NCBI GenBank assembly: GCA_002943765.1
Contig: PQWQ01000006.1
Coordinates: 2,728,001-2,792,000, forward strand
Direction of reading: 5' to 3'
Length of the DNA: 64,000 nt
Source of the DNA: Psoroptes ovis
Taxonomy: Eukaryota; Arthropoda; Arachnida; Sarcoptiformes; Psoroptidae
Shown here: positions 24,537 to 39,782 of the stretch, one piece after another
Layout of the letters: each line of letters opens with the position of its first letter
Position numbering within the stretch: the stretch's first letter is position 1
Translations under genes and position numbers: made by a program
Notes under the pieces: generated by a model
Told to the model about the DNA's origin: nothing
Database searches by the model: none
Seen by the model: the letters and a program-made list of their open reading frames with translations, nothing else

Positions 24537-24537
<1 letters not shown>

Positions 24538-24584
<47 letters not shown>
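24538..24584. repeat. T47 homopolymer
   Basis: About 47 uninterrupted T on the plus strand, the longest homopolymer in the window. Sequence on both sides is ordinary AT-rich DNA and I see no element body or target-site duplication. Confidence 0.95.
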
Positions 24585-24585
<1 letters not shown>

Positions 24586-27500
24586 TTTGACAAATTTCAT
24601 TTTTCTCAAACAAAAACAACAACTAACAATATCCATTAAGACAATTTTGTTTCATTTTCATTTTTGGAATTTTCATGTTTTCAATAATAATAATGATAAT
24701 AAAATAAAAATGAAAATAATAATTATTCAATGAATTGAAATTATTATTTTTAAATGAAGTTTTAAAGCTTCAAATACCATTGGTATGGGGATATTCATGT
24801 TACTACTATGGTATGTCATTAATTATCATTTCGGATATTCGTTTAAAACCTGGTATATCTCAGAATTATCATTAATATTACATTTTATTTTAATATACGA
24901 CACACTAACACACAGAGACACAAACAACTAAAACAAATGAAAACAAATTTTTAAACAAAATAACATTAATCAAAAAATAAATGGAATTTTTTTTCCAAAG
25001 GAATGAAATGAACATTCCTGTAATTATCATTTATGTAATCATGTCGTTGTTTCATTGTTGTAGCTGTTGTAGTTGTTTGTTGTAATCATATACACAGTTA
25101 TGTTTATTTATGTTATTTTTATTACATTTTCATTATAATTATTATTGTTATTGTTTTCTATTTAAATTGACATTTAATTTTTTTTTTCAAAAATTAAAAA
25201 TAAAAATATCCAGACACTAAAATAATGATAATTATGAATTTTTGGGTAATAATTTGATTTTATTTTTGATGATGATTATCATAATAATTTTGGGCACTTC
25301 GGTACATGAATATGAATTATTTTTGCTTTTTGAAAGTGAATTTATTTTTTTATTTTTTGGGTGAATTCAATTTCAAATCATAATTCTCTGATTTATGCTC
25401 GGACAATGAATTTTTTTTTTAAAGAAAAAATTCGGTCATTAGTTCAGCCTGAAAAATCGGATGAATTTGAAAATTATATTTTTCGTTGCGAGCTGCAAGA
25501 AAATTGTATCATTGGATTTCATTCAAATTGGATTGAATTGATTCGGGTCAATTTCAATGGATTTGTTCGGTCTAATTTTTTTTTTTTTTGAATGAACAAA
25601 TTATCATAACTATTATCAATCGAAATTGATTTGATTATTCAAATAACAATTATTTATTGATGAAAACAAATTTTCCTTCCGAAGAACAAAACCCAAAATT
25701 TTCGATAATCTGAACGATTATTTCATTCATCATTTTATTGTTTTTAAGCTTTGCGAATCATTTAAAATCATTTGAATAAATTATTAGTTTCAAGATTTTA
25801 ACTTTGCCAAGATCAAAATTAACATTTAAAAATCCATTTGAAAACAATTAAATTGTTCCTTTTTCCTATGGCCAATGATAATAAGGGTGCACTGGCAAAG
25901 ATGTTCGAAGTAATTTGATTTGAAATATCAAATTTGAATCGAAGAAACAACAAAAAAAATTGTTAAAATTTTTGTATTTGCTGTCATTATTAAATTTGCC
26001 CTTTTTTGATAATTTATATTTGATTGATTTGATCATGATTTCAAATCGAGATAAAGTTTAAACAAAAAAAATTCATTAATCCAATAAAAGATACAATTTG
26101 TTTAATTTAGAACACATATTGAATAGATCAATCGGATAAATTGGATCAATAATAATGGATAATTTTCGAAATACCTGTTGGTTGGACGATCGGTTCCATC
26201 GGTTGTGCTGTTTTTCATTATTATTTTTTCCGATTTAATCTAACCGTGACTTGATTTCATTATTATTATCATTATTTAGATACTATCAATAGTGGTCATA
26301 AAACGTATGAAATAATTTATTGAGTGAAAAACTGACAAAATAAATAAATAAAAATGAAATAAATTCAACTTATGGTCAAATTTACAGTGAATAATGATGA
26401 TAATTGGTTTTTATTATTCAAGATTGCTTACATTGATGCTGAGTAATATTTTATCAAAGTAAAATAATCTTGAAATTTTGTTTTTTTTTCAAAATTTTAA
26501 ATATTTTTCAACAAACATTTGATTTGACTATGAATCAATGATTGTATGTTGAATGATTTGAACAATTATCGATGAAAAGATTAACAATTTTTTGATTTTG
26601 TTTGAATTTTTTATTTCATCTCAAATTTATGATTGACATTTGCTTTGATCATTGATATTCTAGTTATCGAAATCGATTGAATGCGGAAACGTATTTTGTT
26701 CAATTGAAATGAAATTTAGAATTTCAAATCAAAATCAATTCAAAATGTGATAATATTTTTTTATGAATTTTTTATGTGAAATCGAAATTTCATCATTATC
26801 ATCATCATCATGATCGAAAAATACATATGCATCTGTATTTGTACACTCCTTTGTAATGAAATCTTGATTGTTTCAAATACATTTGCGGTATGTTAATCAT
26901 TATTATGATTAAAAAACATTTATATGGATGTTTTTTTCAATAATTTGAATGAACTTTAACCACACATCATCATCATTATCATTAAGCATTTTGTATTATA
27001 ATGATTGGGCGTTCTTTGTTTGAAAAAAGTATTTTCAAATACATTTTTTTACCATTTTAATGTTGAACATTGTTTTCCAATATTTGAATATTTGTTCCAT
27101 TTCCTTTTTTTGTAAGATGGAAAAATGAAAAAATGCAACGAAAATGAATTTCATCTTATTTTGGGTGTGTGTTTGAATGTATTTTTTAGATTGAAAAAAA
27201 AAATGATTTGTTCAATCATTTGTCCATTCATTGAAATGTAATATGTTCGTGTTGATCATTTATGAATATGATTTTTTTTGTTCAAAAAATAAATGAAAAT
27301 CATCATCATCATGATCGACATTTAATATTTAGATCATTTCATTGAATCATCATCGAGTGTTTGTTGAAACAAATTTGCAAATACATCTATTTTGTGACCA
27401 AAATTGGATCCCATTTAAACAAATGAACCTATTTCTTGTGACAAAATTTAAAAAGAAACTCTCATAATAATAATTATCATTATAACCAAATATGTTTCAA

Positions 27501-29295
27501 TTTTTTTTCTAAGAAAAAACGTATTACCGATTGTTTAATGTAGAATGAGATCAATATTTGAGATATTCGAGTATTTTCAGTATGATGAAACTTCCTTGAT
27601 GTTGAAAGCTTGATTGAAATTTTCGAAATGAAACGAAAAAATTTTCACTTTTGTACACATAAGGGCAATAAGAGCAACAGTAATATTTGAGAAATTTAGA
27701 CAATAATTTCTTTCAAGTTTTTTTTCATTTTAGTTGATCAAGTTTTTCGGGAAAGCAAAAGCAAAATTGTCCATCATAAGATAACTATGAGATAAGATCT
27801 GAAATGAAGTAGACAATATGAAGCTAAAATGATGTTATCATAATGATATTATCATTATAGTCATTATCATTATTATAATTTAATAATAATAATAATATGA
27901 TTATAATAGTATTGATCTTACAGTTCAATTCAATATTATTATGACTATTTCTAATATTTTCAATTGAATTTTTTTTTCAAGTACAAATGTCAAGTTTTTC
28001 AAATGTAAATCGCTTTTTCTTCCCAAACTTTGATTGGGCGTAATAATATTGATTAATAATATGTTATTTATAATTTGATTCAAAATTCATTCGATCGAAA
28101 TTTTTGTCCTTGTAATACGTTAGATTGATACAATTAAAAGAAAGGAAAAAAGGTGCAAAATAATCACCATGCATTTTATATGGGATCAAATATCACCTTT
28201 GTTAATGCATTTATTGATCGTTAATCAAGGACAGATTGGCTGAATATATTTTGAAATTAATTAAATTAAATTTTGACATTTTGGCAGTACACACGAAACG
28301 ATTCGTCAATGAATTGTGATTATAAGATTAATAATTGTTAGAAAGCAAAGAAAAAAGGGACTACAATGAAATTTAATAATGGTAACAATCAAAATTAATC
28401 ACAATTGAATTAATGTTGAAATTATTAATTCATTATCGATTCATTTGTTTGTACAAATTAATATTCGAAGCACAAAAATTTGTCCTAGAAAATTGAAAAT
28501 TCATTAATCATTTTTCTTTTCTGTATCAAAATATTTGAAAATATTGATCAAAATCTTCTGGAAAAAATTGTAGAAATTGATAATGGAATGCTCAATTAAA
28601 TTAGTCAAGAAGAATATATTGAAACAATGTAAAAATATTGGTCGAAATTCATTAATTTCAAGCATAAAAAAATTGACCATTTCGATGAAGATTGCCGATG
28701 AAAATATTATTTGATAGTAATATCATCATCAACAACACATTAAAAATGATTAATATTTGAAATTATTTAGATGATTTTCAATCAATCGAACCTAAATCGA
28801 TCAATCAACGAAAAATCTTCAAATTAATATGCTTTAATCCTTTGATGAATATAATGGAAATAAGCATAGCATAAAATCAATTTAAATCAAAAAATTATTT
28901 AGAGCGATTCAAATTAGTATTTGTTTTTTGTTTTGTGTTACGTTTATGCTATTTTTGTTCAATTTTTGCTAAATTTTTTGTATTAAAATAAGTAAATCTT
29001 TTCACTCCCATGACCAGATTAATCAGATGATTATAACAATTATTATTTTTTAATCAGACAATGTTATTATGATTTTCCTAATTATTATCGTTTTAGACAT
29101 GAATAGATATTCGAAGAGTAGAATGAATGTTATTATTCTTCTTCTGAAAAAAGAGTTGATAATTTCTAATCCATGTCGATCAAATAGAAACAGAAAAATC
29201 AAGGTTAGTTCTCCTTTTTTTTATTTTTCACTGGAAAAATTGAATAAATAGATGAAAAAGTTTATGAATATTCAAAAAGAATAATGTGAATTCAA

Positions 29296-29313
29296 TGTGT
29301 ATGTGTGTGTGTG
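29296..29313. repeat. Short GT/TG microsatellite
   Basis: Alternating GT with a single A interruption (TGTGTATGTGTGTGTGTG). Confidence 0.7.
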
Positions 29314-32300
29314 CATTCAGTCAAAATGATAATGGCTATTGTCATTGTATCAACAAAAAATGAATGAATGAACTAAGAAATGGAAAACCACCATTTTTTT
29401 CTTTCTGGCATTGTTTCGGGTCCATCTTGATGACGATGATGATGGTGATAATAATTTTTTTTTCAATTTAACCATATTTCTATGTGTGTGTTCATCATCA
29501 TCAACAAATTCAAGCATTTCATAAAATTGTCCTCGATTTCATGATAAGCTTGCGTAGATCGCATCATTCTATGAGAGAGAGAATGAAAAATAATGATGAT
29601 ATCAATATTCAAAGCAAAAAAAAAAAAAAAAAAAGAATCGATGCGCTTACACACACCAGATTATTATTATTATTATCAGTGAACATGATCAAACTTTTGA
29701 TTTAAACCAAGATGGAATCTTATCATTTTCATATCATGTTTCAAATACAAGCAAACTAATGAAGGAAAATCGTATTCTTACTCTCTTCTTCTGCAGTCGC
29801 TATTATTTGTACTCATTTTCCTCTTTGATCTTTGATCAATTGTGAGTTCAAATCATAAGGGTATCTGCCGGAAAAGAAAAACAGAAAAATGATTCAAAAA
29901 TGTATAAATCATTTATGAGGTTAGTATGTAACGGGAATAATGATAATACTGATTATATTGTAATGGTAAACAACGAAACAAATGAAATTTCAATGAAAAA
30001 AGGAAAAAATAAATAATTATTCAGATTTTTAGTTAATCCAAACATGCAAAGATTATGATTATTATTATATCAATATTATTATCTACATTCTATGCGATAC
30101 GGCATTAATATATTAACCCTATTCCATTTTCTATTCCATCTTGTTGTTATATCATTCATTCATTCATTCATTTATCCATTTCTAGTCAATTTTTATTCAA
30201 TTCAATGGTATTGTGAATGTGCAAATTTTGAAAAAAGGATAAGATGAAAATGATGATGAATTGAATGGAAATTGAATACAATAATAATAGATAAAAGATG
30301 AATAAACAGAAAAATGATATTAACATTTTAATATATTACATATAAATACAGGTAGCTTTTGATGATGGAAATTCACATGCACACAACACACACAATACTA
30401 CCTGGGCGAAATTAAAAAAACTTGAAATATTTTATTTTATTTATTTATCTATTTATTCCTCGATTTCCATTGTAACGCTACCTGTTTCAATGTTATTTTA
30501 ATATTTAGGTAAATGCGAATTGATAATCAACATTGTAATCATAATAATGATGATGATAATAACTTTGATTTTTCATTATTATGGTTATTATTATAAAATA
30601 TTAATATTAATAATCTATTTGAAAAGATTCAAGCTTTAATGAAAAAAAAATATTTTTCAGGATTTCATTATGTTTCATTTTATTTAATCAATCAAGCAAC
30701 AAATATTTGAAAATAAATGATGTGAATATTAATAGCCATAATAACTAAGTAAAAATAATGCTGCGACCATCGTATGCGATTATCATCAATCAATGATTGC
30801 TTTCTTCTTAGTATTAATACTGTATCATCATTGTTATTATTATAAATCTTTCTTCATATTCAACAACCAAACAATGATGATTTGATAAGAATAATTTTAG
30901 TATTTTGGATAAATTTTCAATAATACCGTATTTAGATAACAAAATCAATTGTTCTCAATTTATGAGATTTTCTGTGAATGACTTAAATTTTTTAAAAGAA
31001 AAGAAAATAAAAGAAGCAAATTCAATAAATGATTAGGTCAAATCAGGTGATGATGATGATCATCATCACATAATGACAACTTTTTACCTGTTTGTTTTTT
31101 TTTCATTTGTTTGAATCAAGCAACACAATTCAATAATAACCGATTATTCAAGTTTATTCAAACACAAATAGACACACGCACTCACAGCTTGATTGAAATT
31201 GATTGAAATAAATTTCTGGTTTTTGGTATTTGGTTCACCGATTGATCGATTGATGTTCAATGATCAATAGTTCAATGAAAGAAAAAAAAACAATTGATCA
31301 GAAACAAATGCAAATGTATTGAAATCGATTGATCATTGATCATTGTGTTCGATCATTCATCATTGATTGGAATTTATTTTATTCATTTATTTTCATTATT
31401 TTTCTTTCGTAGACATTTTCAATGTTATATTTGGCATTATTTTTATTTGATATTATTTAATTTTCTCCTTACGAAATGCTAAAAATTGATCGGATTTAGG
31501 TTTAATATTATTTGTATAAGGTAAATTTACTCAATTATTAATATTTCTTCATTGTTATATGCAAAGAAAAAATATCGATCTATTCATATTCAATGATTTA
31601 AATCATCAATTTTTTTTCATTCATAAAATGACCATGATGATGTTGGTTGTTGATCCATCATTATTGACAGGTTTTTTTCAGAACAAAAAAATGATTGACC
31701 TCAAAATTGAATTTCGACATAACAAAAAATGACCATTTCGAGTTATTTAAGATCGAAAAAAATGATCGAAATGCATAAACGGTACGATAATCATTGTATA
31801 AATATTTGAAAAATAAAAATTTGATTATAATATTCCATGAATAATGGTAAAGTGAATCTTCGAAGAAAAAAATGATTTCGTTTCACCTGATTTCAAAGAA
31901 ACATGCGAAACATCATTTTCAATCATTCGATCATTCATTCAAATGAAATTGACATACGATAAAAGAATCAATGACCAAACGAACGGTAGCTTTCGAAAGA
32001 TTTTCCATTGAATTTTTGTTTCGAAAATAACATTTTCATTTTTCCAAAAACGAAACAAGATAAACTTGAATCGGTATGTGCTGATTGTATGTTGATGTTA
32101 CTTGATGATGATAACATGCTGTGATGTATTTAACATTTCTCAAATTGCATTGACAATTAAATGTAACAGTTTTTTTCTTCAAAATTCTCTGAATTCAGCC
32201 TGTAAATTATTTTTATGGAGATAATTTTTTCACCATTTCTAGCATTGATCGAAACGAATCGATTCGATCGAACTAGACCAGTGTGTTTGCATTAATTTTT

Positions 32301-34626
32301 ATTTCTTCTTGGTTATATTGACCTTTGAAATTATTTTAATTTTTGATCGTTTGAAATTTTAATAAAAATTTTGTTTGATTTATTCATTCTTTTTTCAATA
32401 AATGATCAAATAAAAGAAGAAAATTATCGAATCAAATCGAATAAATCATTTTGATAATAATGATGATGATGATGAACACATCTCTGATGATTATGACGAT
32501 GATGATGATGATGGAAAAGATGATGAAGATGGCGACCACCATCATTGAATTTCGAGCTTACTGGTTTTTTTTTTCTTTTGATTTGCAGAATTTAAGTTTC
32601 CTTATTACAATTATTAATACCGATTATTTGATTATTTGAATCAAATAATTTGAATTGATTATGATCGAATGAGAATGTATGATTGAAGCGAACGGAGAAA
32701 AAAAAAGAAAATTCGTATGAAATTGATTTGATAATCAAAATCAATCAATCAATCAAATTAAAATTAAAGCAAAAATATTGATACAATAATGATAATAATT
32801 GATCGAGTTCATTTCATATTTTTTAGATATGAATTAAATTAAATAATATTTGATCATGTTCGGTAATTTTCTACTTGGAATCAATCAAATCATATCAAGA
32901 GAAAAATGAATTAGTTCAATTTCCAGTCGGTTCAATGTTTTCGAGTTGAATCGTAGTCAAATTTTATTTTTTCGATATCAATTTCCATTGTAAACAAACA
33001 AACAAATAGACATTTATTCACATTGATATTAATGGACTAGGGAGTTTTGGAGAAAAATATTCATAGAATTGAAAAACAGCATCAATAATCCGGTAATCAT
33101 GATTTAGACCTAGATTTGTGTGCTTTAAAATACAAAGCATAAGAGTGAATTAACAAAAACTCACTTGATCAATGTGTTTTGAAATTTCAATTATTTTTTC
33201 CAAGTTTTTTCGTATTCATTGATGGAATTAACTGTTCAATGTTTGTTTTTCTCCGCTATTCCGTTTGTTGAAATGGGTAAAATTGTTTGGTTCATTCTCC
33301 GAATATACATTTTGAATTCACAAAATGATGATCATGAATATTTTTTGGGCAACATCCGACATTGCATAATTAATAAGCAGAAATTTATTCCAAATTAATA
33401 CGAAATCTAATATATTTTTACCTAAAAAACATTTTCGAATAATTATTTTCGGGATTTTCGGCTAAAGAATTGATTGTGGAGAAATAGAATTAGAAATAAA
33501 TCTGACATAATAATTATTTGAATGAGAATTGAATAAAAAACAATTTGTAATAAATTGATATTTCATAAGATCAAAAATTGTCTAAAAAAGATTATTATTA
33601 TTGTTATGAGATCGGAAATGATTGAGAAATCTTGGATTCAAACTTTTTGAATGTAGACAAATAGAAATAGTAGTGAGATTTATTTATTTATTTATCAAAA
33701 AATAAATCTTTGATTTTGATGAATCAAATCTAGAATTAAAGGTGGAAAAATATGTCTATTCATTCTACGGGAATCGTTTTTATATTTCTTCGAATCCGAT
33801 TTAAGTTATAAATTTGATTTTTTACCCATAAATCATTCAATATTCAATACAAAGATACAAAGATAATCTTTCAATATTTCATTCATTTATAAATATTTTT
33901 TCCATCCTATCATTCACTTAATCACCAATTATCGAATATCGAATCGAATCCTCAAGTATCGAATAATTAAATAATGAAGTAAAATATCGAAGAAAAAAAG
34001 AATTTGCATCAAGATTCGCATTAAAAAAATGAGGACAGGTTCGGAGAAATAGAAAATCCGATCGATTAGAATGATTTGATTGAAAAAATCAATGATTCAA
34101 TCAAAAATGAAATTTGACCAGAAAAATAGAATGAAATGGATATGGAAAATTAAATATTTTCGATATCATTCAGTCATTAATTTTTGTTTCCTTCGTTTTC
34201 GAATCGAGTTCCATGGTTATTTAACAAGCACCAGCAGCAGCGACCACAACAACCGGTTGTTGGCCTATTTCTTATTTATTTTTGTCTAATTTTTTGTGAA
34301 AATTAAAAACATTTTTTCTCTCTTTCTGTTTTCTATTTTCAGTGTTTAGAAGTATACCTCATCATTATCATCATAATCATCGTCATTATTGATGTTGATT
34401 TTGATGAATTTCAAAGATCACCATCATCATCATCATCATCATTGCCACCTTGAACATCATTTTTTTCTTCTATTTTGGCCAACAACAATGAAAATTTAGG
34501 AAACGAAAAAAAGGAGAATGATTTGGTTGTTGTTGCTGTAGGTCATACATTTTTCAAACATCTTTACCTGTTTCGTTTATTTACCAACCAAAAACAAAAA
34601 TATGATGGAATAATGGAATACACGGC

Positions 34627-34654
34627 TGTTTGGTGGCCAATCAACCACCAAACA
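34627..34654. repeat. Hairpin with perfect 10-bp stem
   Basis: TGTTTGGTGG (34627-34636), an 8-nt loop CCAATCAA, then CCACCAAACA (34645-34654). The stem is half G+C, unlike the AT-only repeats elsewhere, and is followed 17 nt later by a T-rich run. Function unknown. Confidence 0.75.
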
Positions 34655-37600
34655 CCACCGGTCACTTGGAGTTTTTTTGTTTTTTAAACTCATAAAAATT
34701 AATCATATTCTAATCACGATAATCACTAAGATAATCAAAAGGAGAAAAAAATAGAGAGAACTTAAACCTTATACCTCATCGTACCTTATACCTCTTAAGC
34801 CTTATGAAAAAGGGGAAATAAAGGTTCAAATGTTGAGCAATTTGCAGTCATATTTCTTTTGGTTGAATCAGACAAATTCGTAAATTGTTTTCTTTGAATA
34901 ATAATTCTAAATCACATTTCCGTTAGTTTGGCTGCTTTGCTTTACATTGATTTAAGCTTTGCAATTTTGACAAATTCAATGCAATTAATATTTGTCATAT
35001 TTTCGAGCCGAGAAAAAAGAAAAAAGAGGAAAATAATTGTAAAATAATGACCACAAATGACGATGATGATGATACCAATGAAGCCATAATTAAATTGCAA
35101 ATAACATTTGAAACCTTTGCAGAAGAAGTCTTATCTCTTTCTTGATGATCACCGCCAATAACATCACCATCATCATCATCATCATACAAACCATGACAAT
35201 TTGTTGTAATCAAATTTAAAAATTTGGACATTTGACCAACTACGAGTTTGACTTCATATTTCATATTTTGACCATTCGTAATCATGATATTGTTGAGTGT
35301 TCATATTTCTCTTCACTCTGTAAATGGTTGAAAGGTGAATTTAATTATATCAGAACATTGCTGGCAGCAGATTGCATCCTCTGTGTATTCACCTGTAAAT
35401 TACAAATGTAAAAATAAATGAAATTCAGATTGAATTAGTTTTGATTTCTTCCTTTATTTGTATCATTGTTATTATCATTATCACCATATGATATTATAAA
35501 TCGGTTTTATGTAAATGTAAATTTTTCGAAAATTGCGAATTTTCAAATTTTCGGAATTCTCAGTCACATGTAATAATTTGTTCGAAGTTCAACTTTTTGC
35601 CATGATTCCTTGATGATGATGATGTGAAAATTATCATCTTTTATCACCCCTTTTTTCTTCTATTTGAGTTGAAATAATAGTGATAATGATGATCAAATGA
35701 TAATTGAATGATAATAATAGTGTACTTTGAATAATTTGAATTCATTTGAATATAATCAAATTCTGTTTTTTTCAATTTTTTTTCTCGTTGATCTCATTGT
35801 GTTACATGATAATTTTTTTCAATGTTTTTTTTCGCTTCACATCTTTTGAAATAAATTGAAAAATTCATAAATTATTAATTAAAAATTAGATAAAAATATT
35901 TGCCTATGAATAATAATAAATTATCTCCACTCATTCATTCATTCAGTGAGCCTTGTTGTCGTTATTTTGCACATTTTTTGTTGTTGCTGTTGTTTTTATC
36001 TGATTAACAATTCATGAAAAAAATCTTACGTAAGTTTAATGATAATTATATTTATGTTTAAAATAAATATGTGCATTCAATCGATGGTCATAATGATAGA
36101 AAATAGAAACGTTTTGAATTTTCTATTTTTAATCCTAAATTTTTCCATAAAATTTGCAATTTCGCATTGAACAACTGTTGAATCACATGTTTTTACAAAT
36201 TTTCTTATAATTTTTGACAGCTAAGTTCAAAAAACATTAGCATAGATTTCGCAAGGCCGATGGATGTCGAATGAATGGTTTTTGTGAATATTTTAAATTT
36301 ATAAACAAAATTTAATGAATCAAATAAAAGGATTCATTCATCGTGGTAGAATTTCACTGTCGTTGCTGTTTCTTTTCGAATTTCTTTGATCTACATTTGA
36401 TTTTTATTTTCACTAATCATATTATAACATCTTAATAATGAAATTTACTTTTACTTTTGATGAATAATGAAAAAAATCATTAAATCATTTGATTGATATT
36501 TAGAGAGAAAGAGAAGAAATTGTGATCAAAAGGTGATTAAAGGATGAACGAAAAGAAAAATCCATTAACATCAAGATATTTTGAATGAATTGAATGATAT
36601 CTAGCTCTTGAGTTTACCATTCAAAGAATTTTTTTGGAGTTTTGATTCATTGATTTAAGTATTTTCCATGTTTTTTCACAAATTTTTAAATCTATTCATC
36701 AATGACCGATTATTTTTTCGCACATAGCTATCGATGTTGTGCTAAAATTTTCAACTTTTTTTTCATGATACTGATGATGATGATGATTAAATCAATGCAC
36801 ACAATTATACATTAATTCATTCATTAATTTTATTCATTTAATTCAATTTTTATTCGAACAAAAAATAAATGTAAATTTGTATTTGCTCAACGAAAATCTC
36901 TGATTTCATCATCTTATTTCACCATCACCACGACCACCACCACCACCTTGTTTTCACTCAATTTCATTATCATTGTAATTATTGTTATTGCTGTTGTTGC
37001 TTCTATTAGTTTTTTCCCAAAATCATTATCATATTATCATCTGAATGTCATGTTTAATTAAGTATAATGTTTGTCTTCTTTTTTTTTTTGATTTATCTTT
37101 TATTAAAGAAATTTATATTTTTCTTTGTTTTTTTCTGATTTAATATCGACAAATTTGATATATTTATTTCTTGAAACAATATTAGCCAACAGGTGTGTCC
37201 AGGCAATTGTTTCAATTTTTGCATCAAATTCATATTGTACCAAGTTATCAATATTTGAATATTGATCAATGTTTTTCGCATTGATCAATGATGATAATTG
37301 TGGAAAATTTCTTGATCAAGAACGATGATCATGATCATGGCCAATTTCTGTTTTGTTTTTCTTTCTTTAAAATTTCGAAATAGTTTACATTTTTGTACTC
37401 AAAAAATCAATTTCTCACTTATTTTTTAATTATAATTCAATTTTTATAGTGAAAATCAAGTTTAAAGATTCATGATTTTTGATTATTTTGAAATTTTGAA
37501 ATTTTTTATTTTTACAAGCGAAAAAAAATGCAAATAATCAAGCATGCCAAACACGTTCAAATTGAATAAATCAATCAATCGATCGATCAAAAATTTATCT

Positions 37601-39782
37601 ATTCATGAACACAATCAAACACAATAATAACAACAATGTGGTGACCATGTGTGTTTATTTCTTTTTTTATTTCACTCCTTTGAGATCCTATCGAATCCAT
37701 TGTTGTTTGTTATTTGATTCAATGTGTGTTTGATATTGAAACATTTGAAAATATCAAAATCAAGTCTTACAATCGTAATCATTTTGACCAATCGATGACA
37801 CTGAAAATGTATATTTGATACAATGGAATGTGATTCATTCAGTTTTTTTTCAAAAATAAATTCCAACATATCCACATCAAGGACCAAGGAAGGATGAAAA
37901 AAAATTTAAAGCTCAAATTGGATCCAAGAATTGAATTGAATTGTTCAGATAGTTTAAATTTTTCTCAATTTAATGTAATTTATCGTGGAAATATTTGTCG
38001 CGGCTGATTTTCTTCAAAATTATCATCGAAATCATTCATATATCATCATGAACATCATTCCGTTATGATTTTCTACAATTTTTTGGCGCCGAAACCTGTT
38101 TTCTCTTTCTCTTTGTGTTTTCAATTGAAGAAGATTTTCTCAAAAAAAAACTTTGAAACTTCAAATTATGATATCGATAATTTCTCTTTTTGTTTTGTTC
38201 TCACTCACAAAATGATTCCATGTGAGCGCAAGAAATGAATTTTCCAAAAGCAAATTGCTCTCTTTTTTTCTCGTTTTTATTTCATTTTGTTGAATCATTA
38301 AATTCATTCGATTCTAATTTCATTCATATTTTGGATCTTAGATTATTATTTTTTTCGAGAAAAAGACATAAATTGTTTAGTGTTTACCTGTTCAATAAAT
38401 GCCGTTAGCATCGTTTCAAACGAAATAATTATTTGAAATTGTTTGTGTTTGATTACGACTAAATAATCATCATCATCGCCACTACATTCTCTTCATTTCA
38501 TTTCTAGCTTAAAATCGGTCGAATTTTATTTTTATTTTTTTTGGAGAAAATAATAATAATAATGCTACAACCGTATTGCATTTTCAATGTGTGTTTCAAG
38601 ATACAGATATACATTCATACACATTCACTATCATCATCATTCGTGTTGGTCTTTGATGTGAATATTTGAAATTTGTTAGAATTTTTTCTGTGAATTCAAA
38701 ATTATTTATTATTTATTTTTTTTTACCGTTTTCAAGTTTGGAAAAATAATTTCCATTTCAACAAAAAAAATTTTACAATTTGACACTTGTTGATTTGATT
38801 TCAAAATTCTCGTGAATTACAAAACAATTACCATTACGATGAACACAATGATATCTCATCGATTCTGGTTTATACTATTATTATTCAATTAATTAATGGC
38901 TCAAGCATCATTCTTATGACAACAATTTAATTGATATAAGATAAGACACGTGCCTTAATTACCAAAAGAACAACAATATAATCATTATTAAAAATTTCAT
39001 CCGCGCACACGTATGTTTTATTCGTCATTTGTCAAAAATAAGAAGAAAAAACACTTCATTTAACAATGAGATTTTCTTTCATTTTTCATCTTGGGTCGAC
39101 AGCAAAAAAAATGAATGAATTGTCGTTTATGGTCAAATTTGTATTTTGACCGTCATGTTCCGTACTAATATTTTGATGATGATAATAATAATAATGATTG
39201 TTTGATCATGTATTTGTCAGTATGTGTGTAGGAGATTAAACATAAAAGAAACAAAAAAAAATTTGAATTTTAATTGTGAATCATCTATTTTACATTATCT
39301 ATGATGAATGAATTTGTGTGTTTTTCATTTCTTCAAATTTGCTGTAAATTTTGGTCTCCTCAATGAATGAGCTGAATGATGATACAATAAATAATAATAA
39401 CATTGACAATCACATCAAAAATCTTTATGATTTTTGTTGTTGTTGCTGTTGTTTTGTTTATATCATTACCTTGAACGATTTGTGCATTTTATTTTTATTT
39501 TTATTTAATTGATTCAATTTAAAATTGTATGACATAATCATCATCATCATCATTTTATATGTAAATGAAAATTCTGTGTGCAAAAAAAAAACGATGTCTT
39601 GTGTAAAATGTCCATAAAAGTAGCCATTTTGTAGGCGTCCATCCATTTTGTCTAAGATATTGAATAATTAAAAGCATCAAATTTTCTTCGAATTTCAATT
39701 TTCATCACCATAAACATCATTGTTTTTTTCTTGTTTCTTGAAGAAGATAAAATGATGATAATTGTTACGATGATGTAATAAA

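Larger units (their letters stand above)
20349..39782. other. Gene-poor interval of 19.4 kb
   Basis: No recognisable coding exon on either strand. ORFs over 60 codons here are low-complexity or hydrophobic T-rich translations without domains or plausible splice partners. The first few hundred bases must hold the DLGAP promoter and 5' UTR, and the last few hundred the promoter of the plus-strand gene at 39783. The rest is AT-rich DNA with scattered GAT/ATC repeats, homopolymers (T47 at 24538, A17 near 22737, A19 near 29617), a GT microsatellite and the hairpins listed separately. Such length is striking beside the compact 13-20 kb block and suggests regulatory DNA (inference). Confidence 0.6.

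Noticed and set aside
34352..34359. GTATACCT resembling part of the Hox-cluster miRNA iab-4/iab-8
   Set aside because: Only 8 nt match, with no hairpin around it, and it lies on the wrong side of Abd-B (expected between abd-A and Abd-B).
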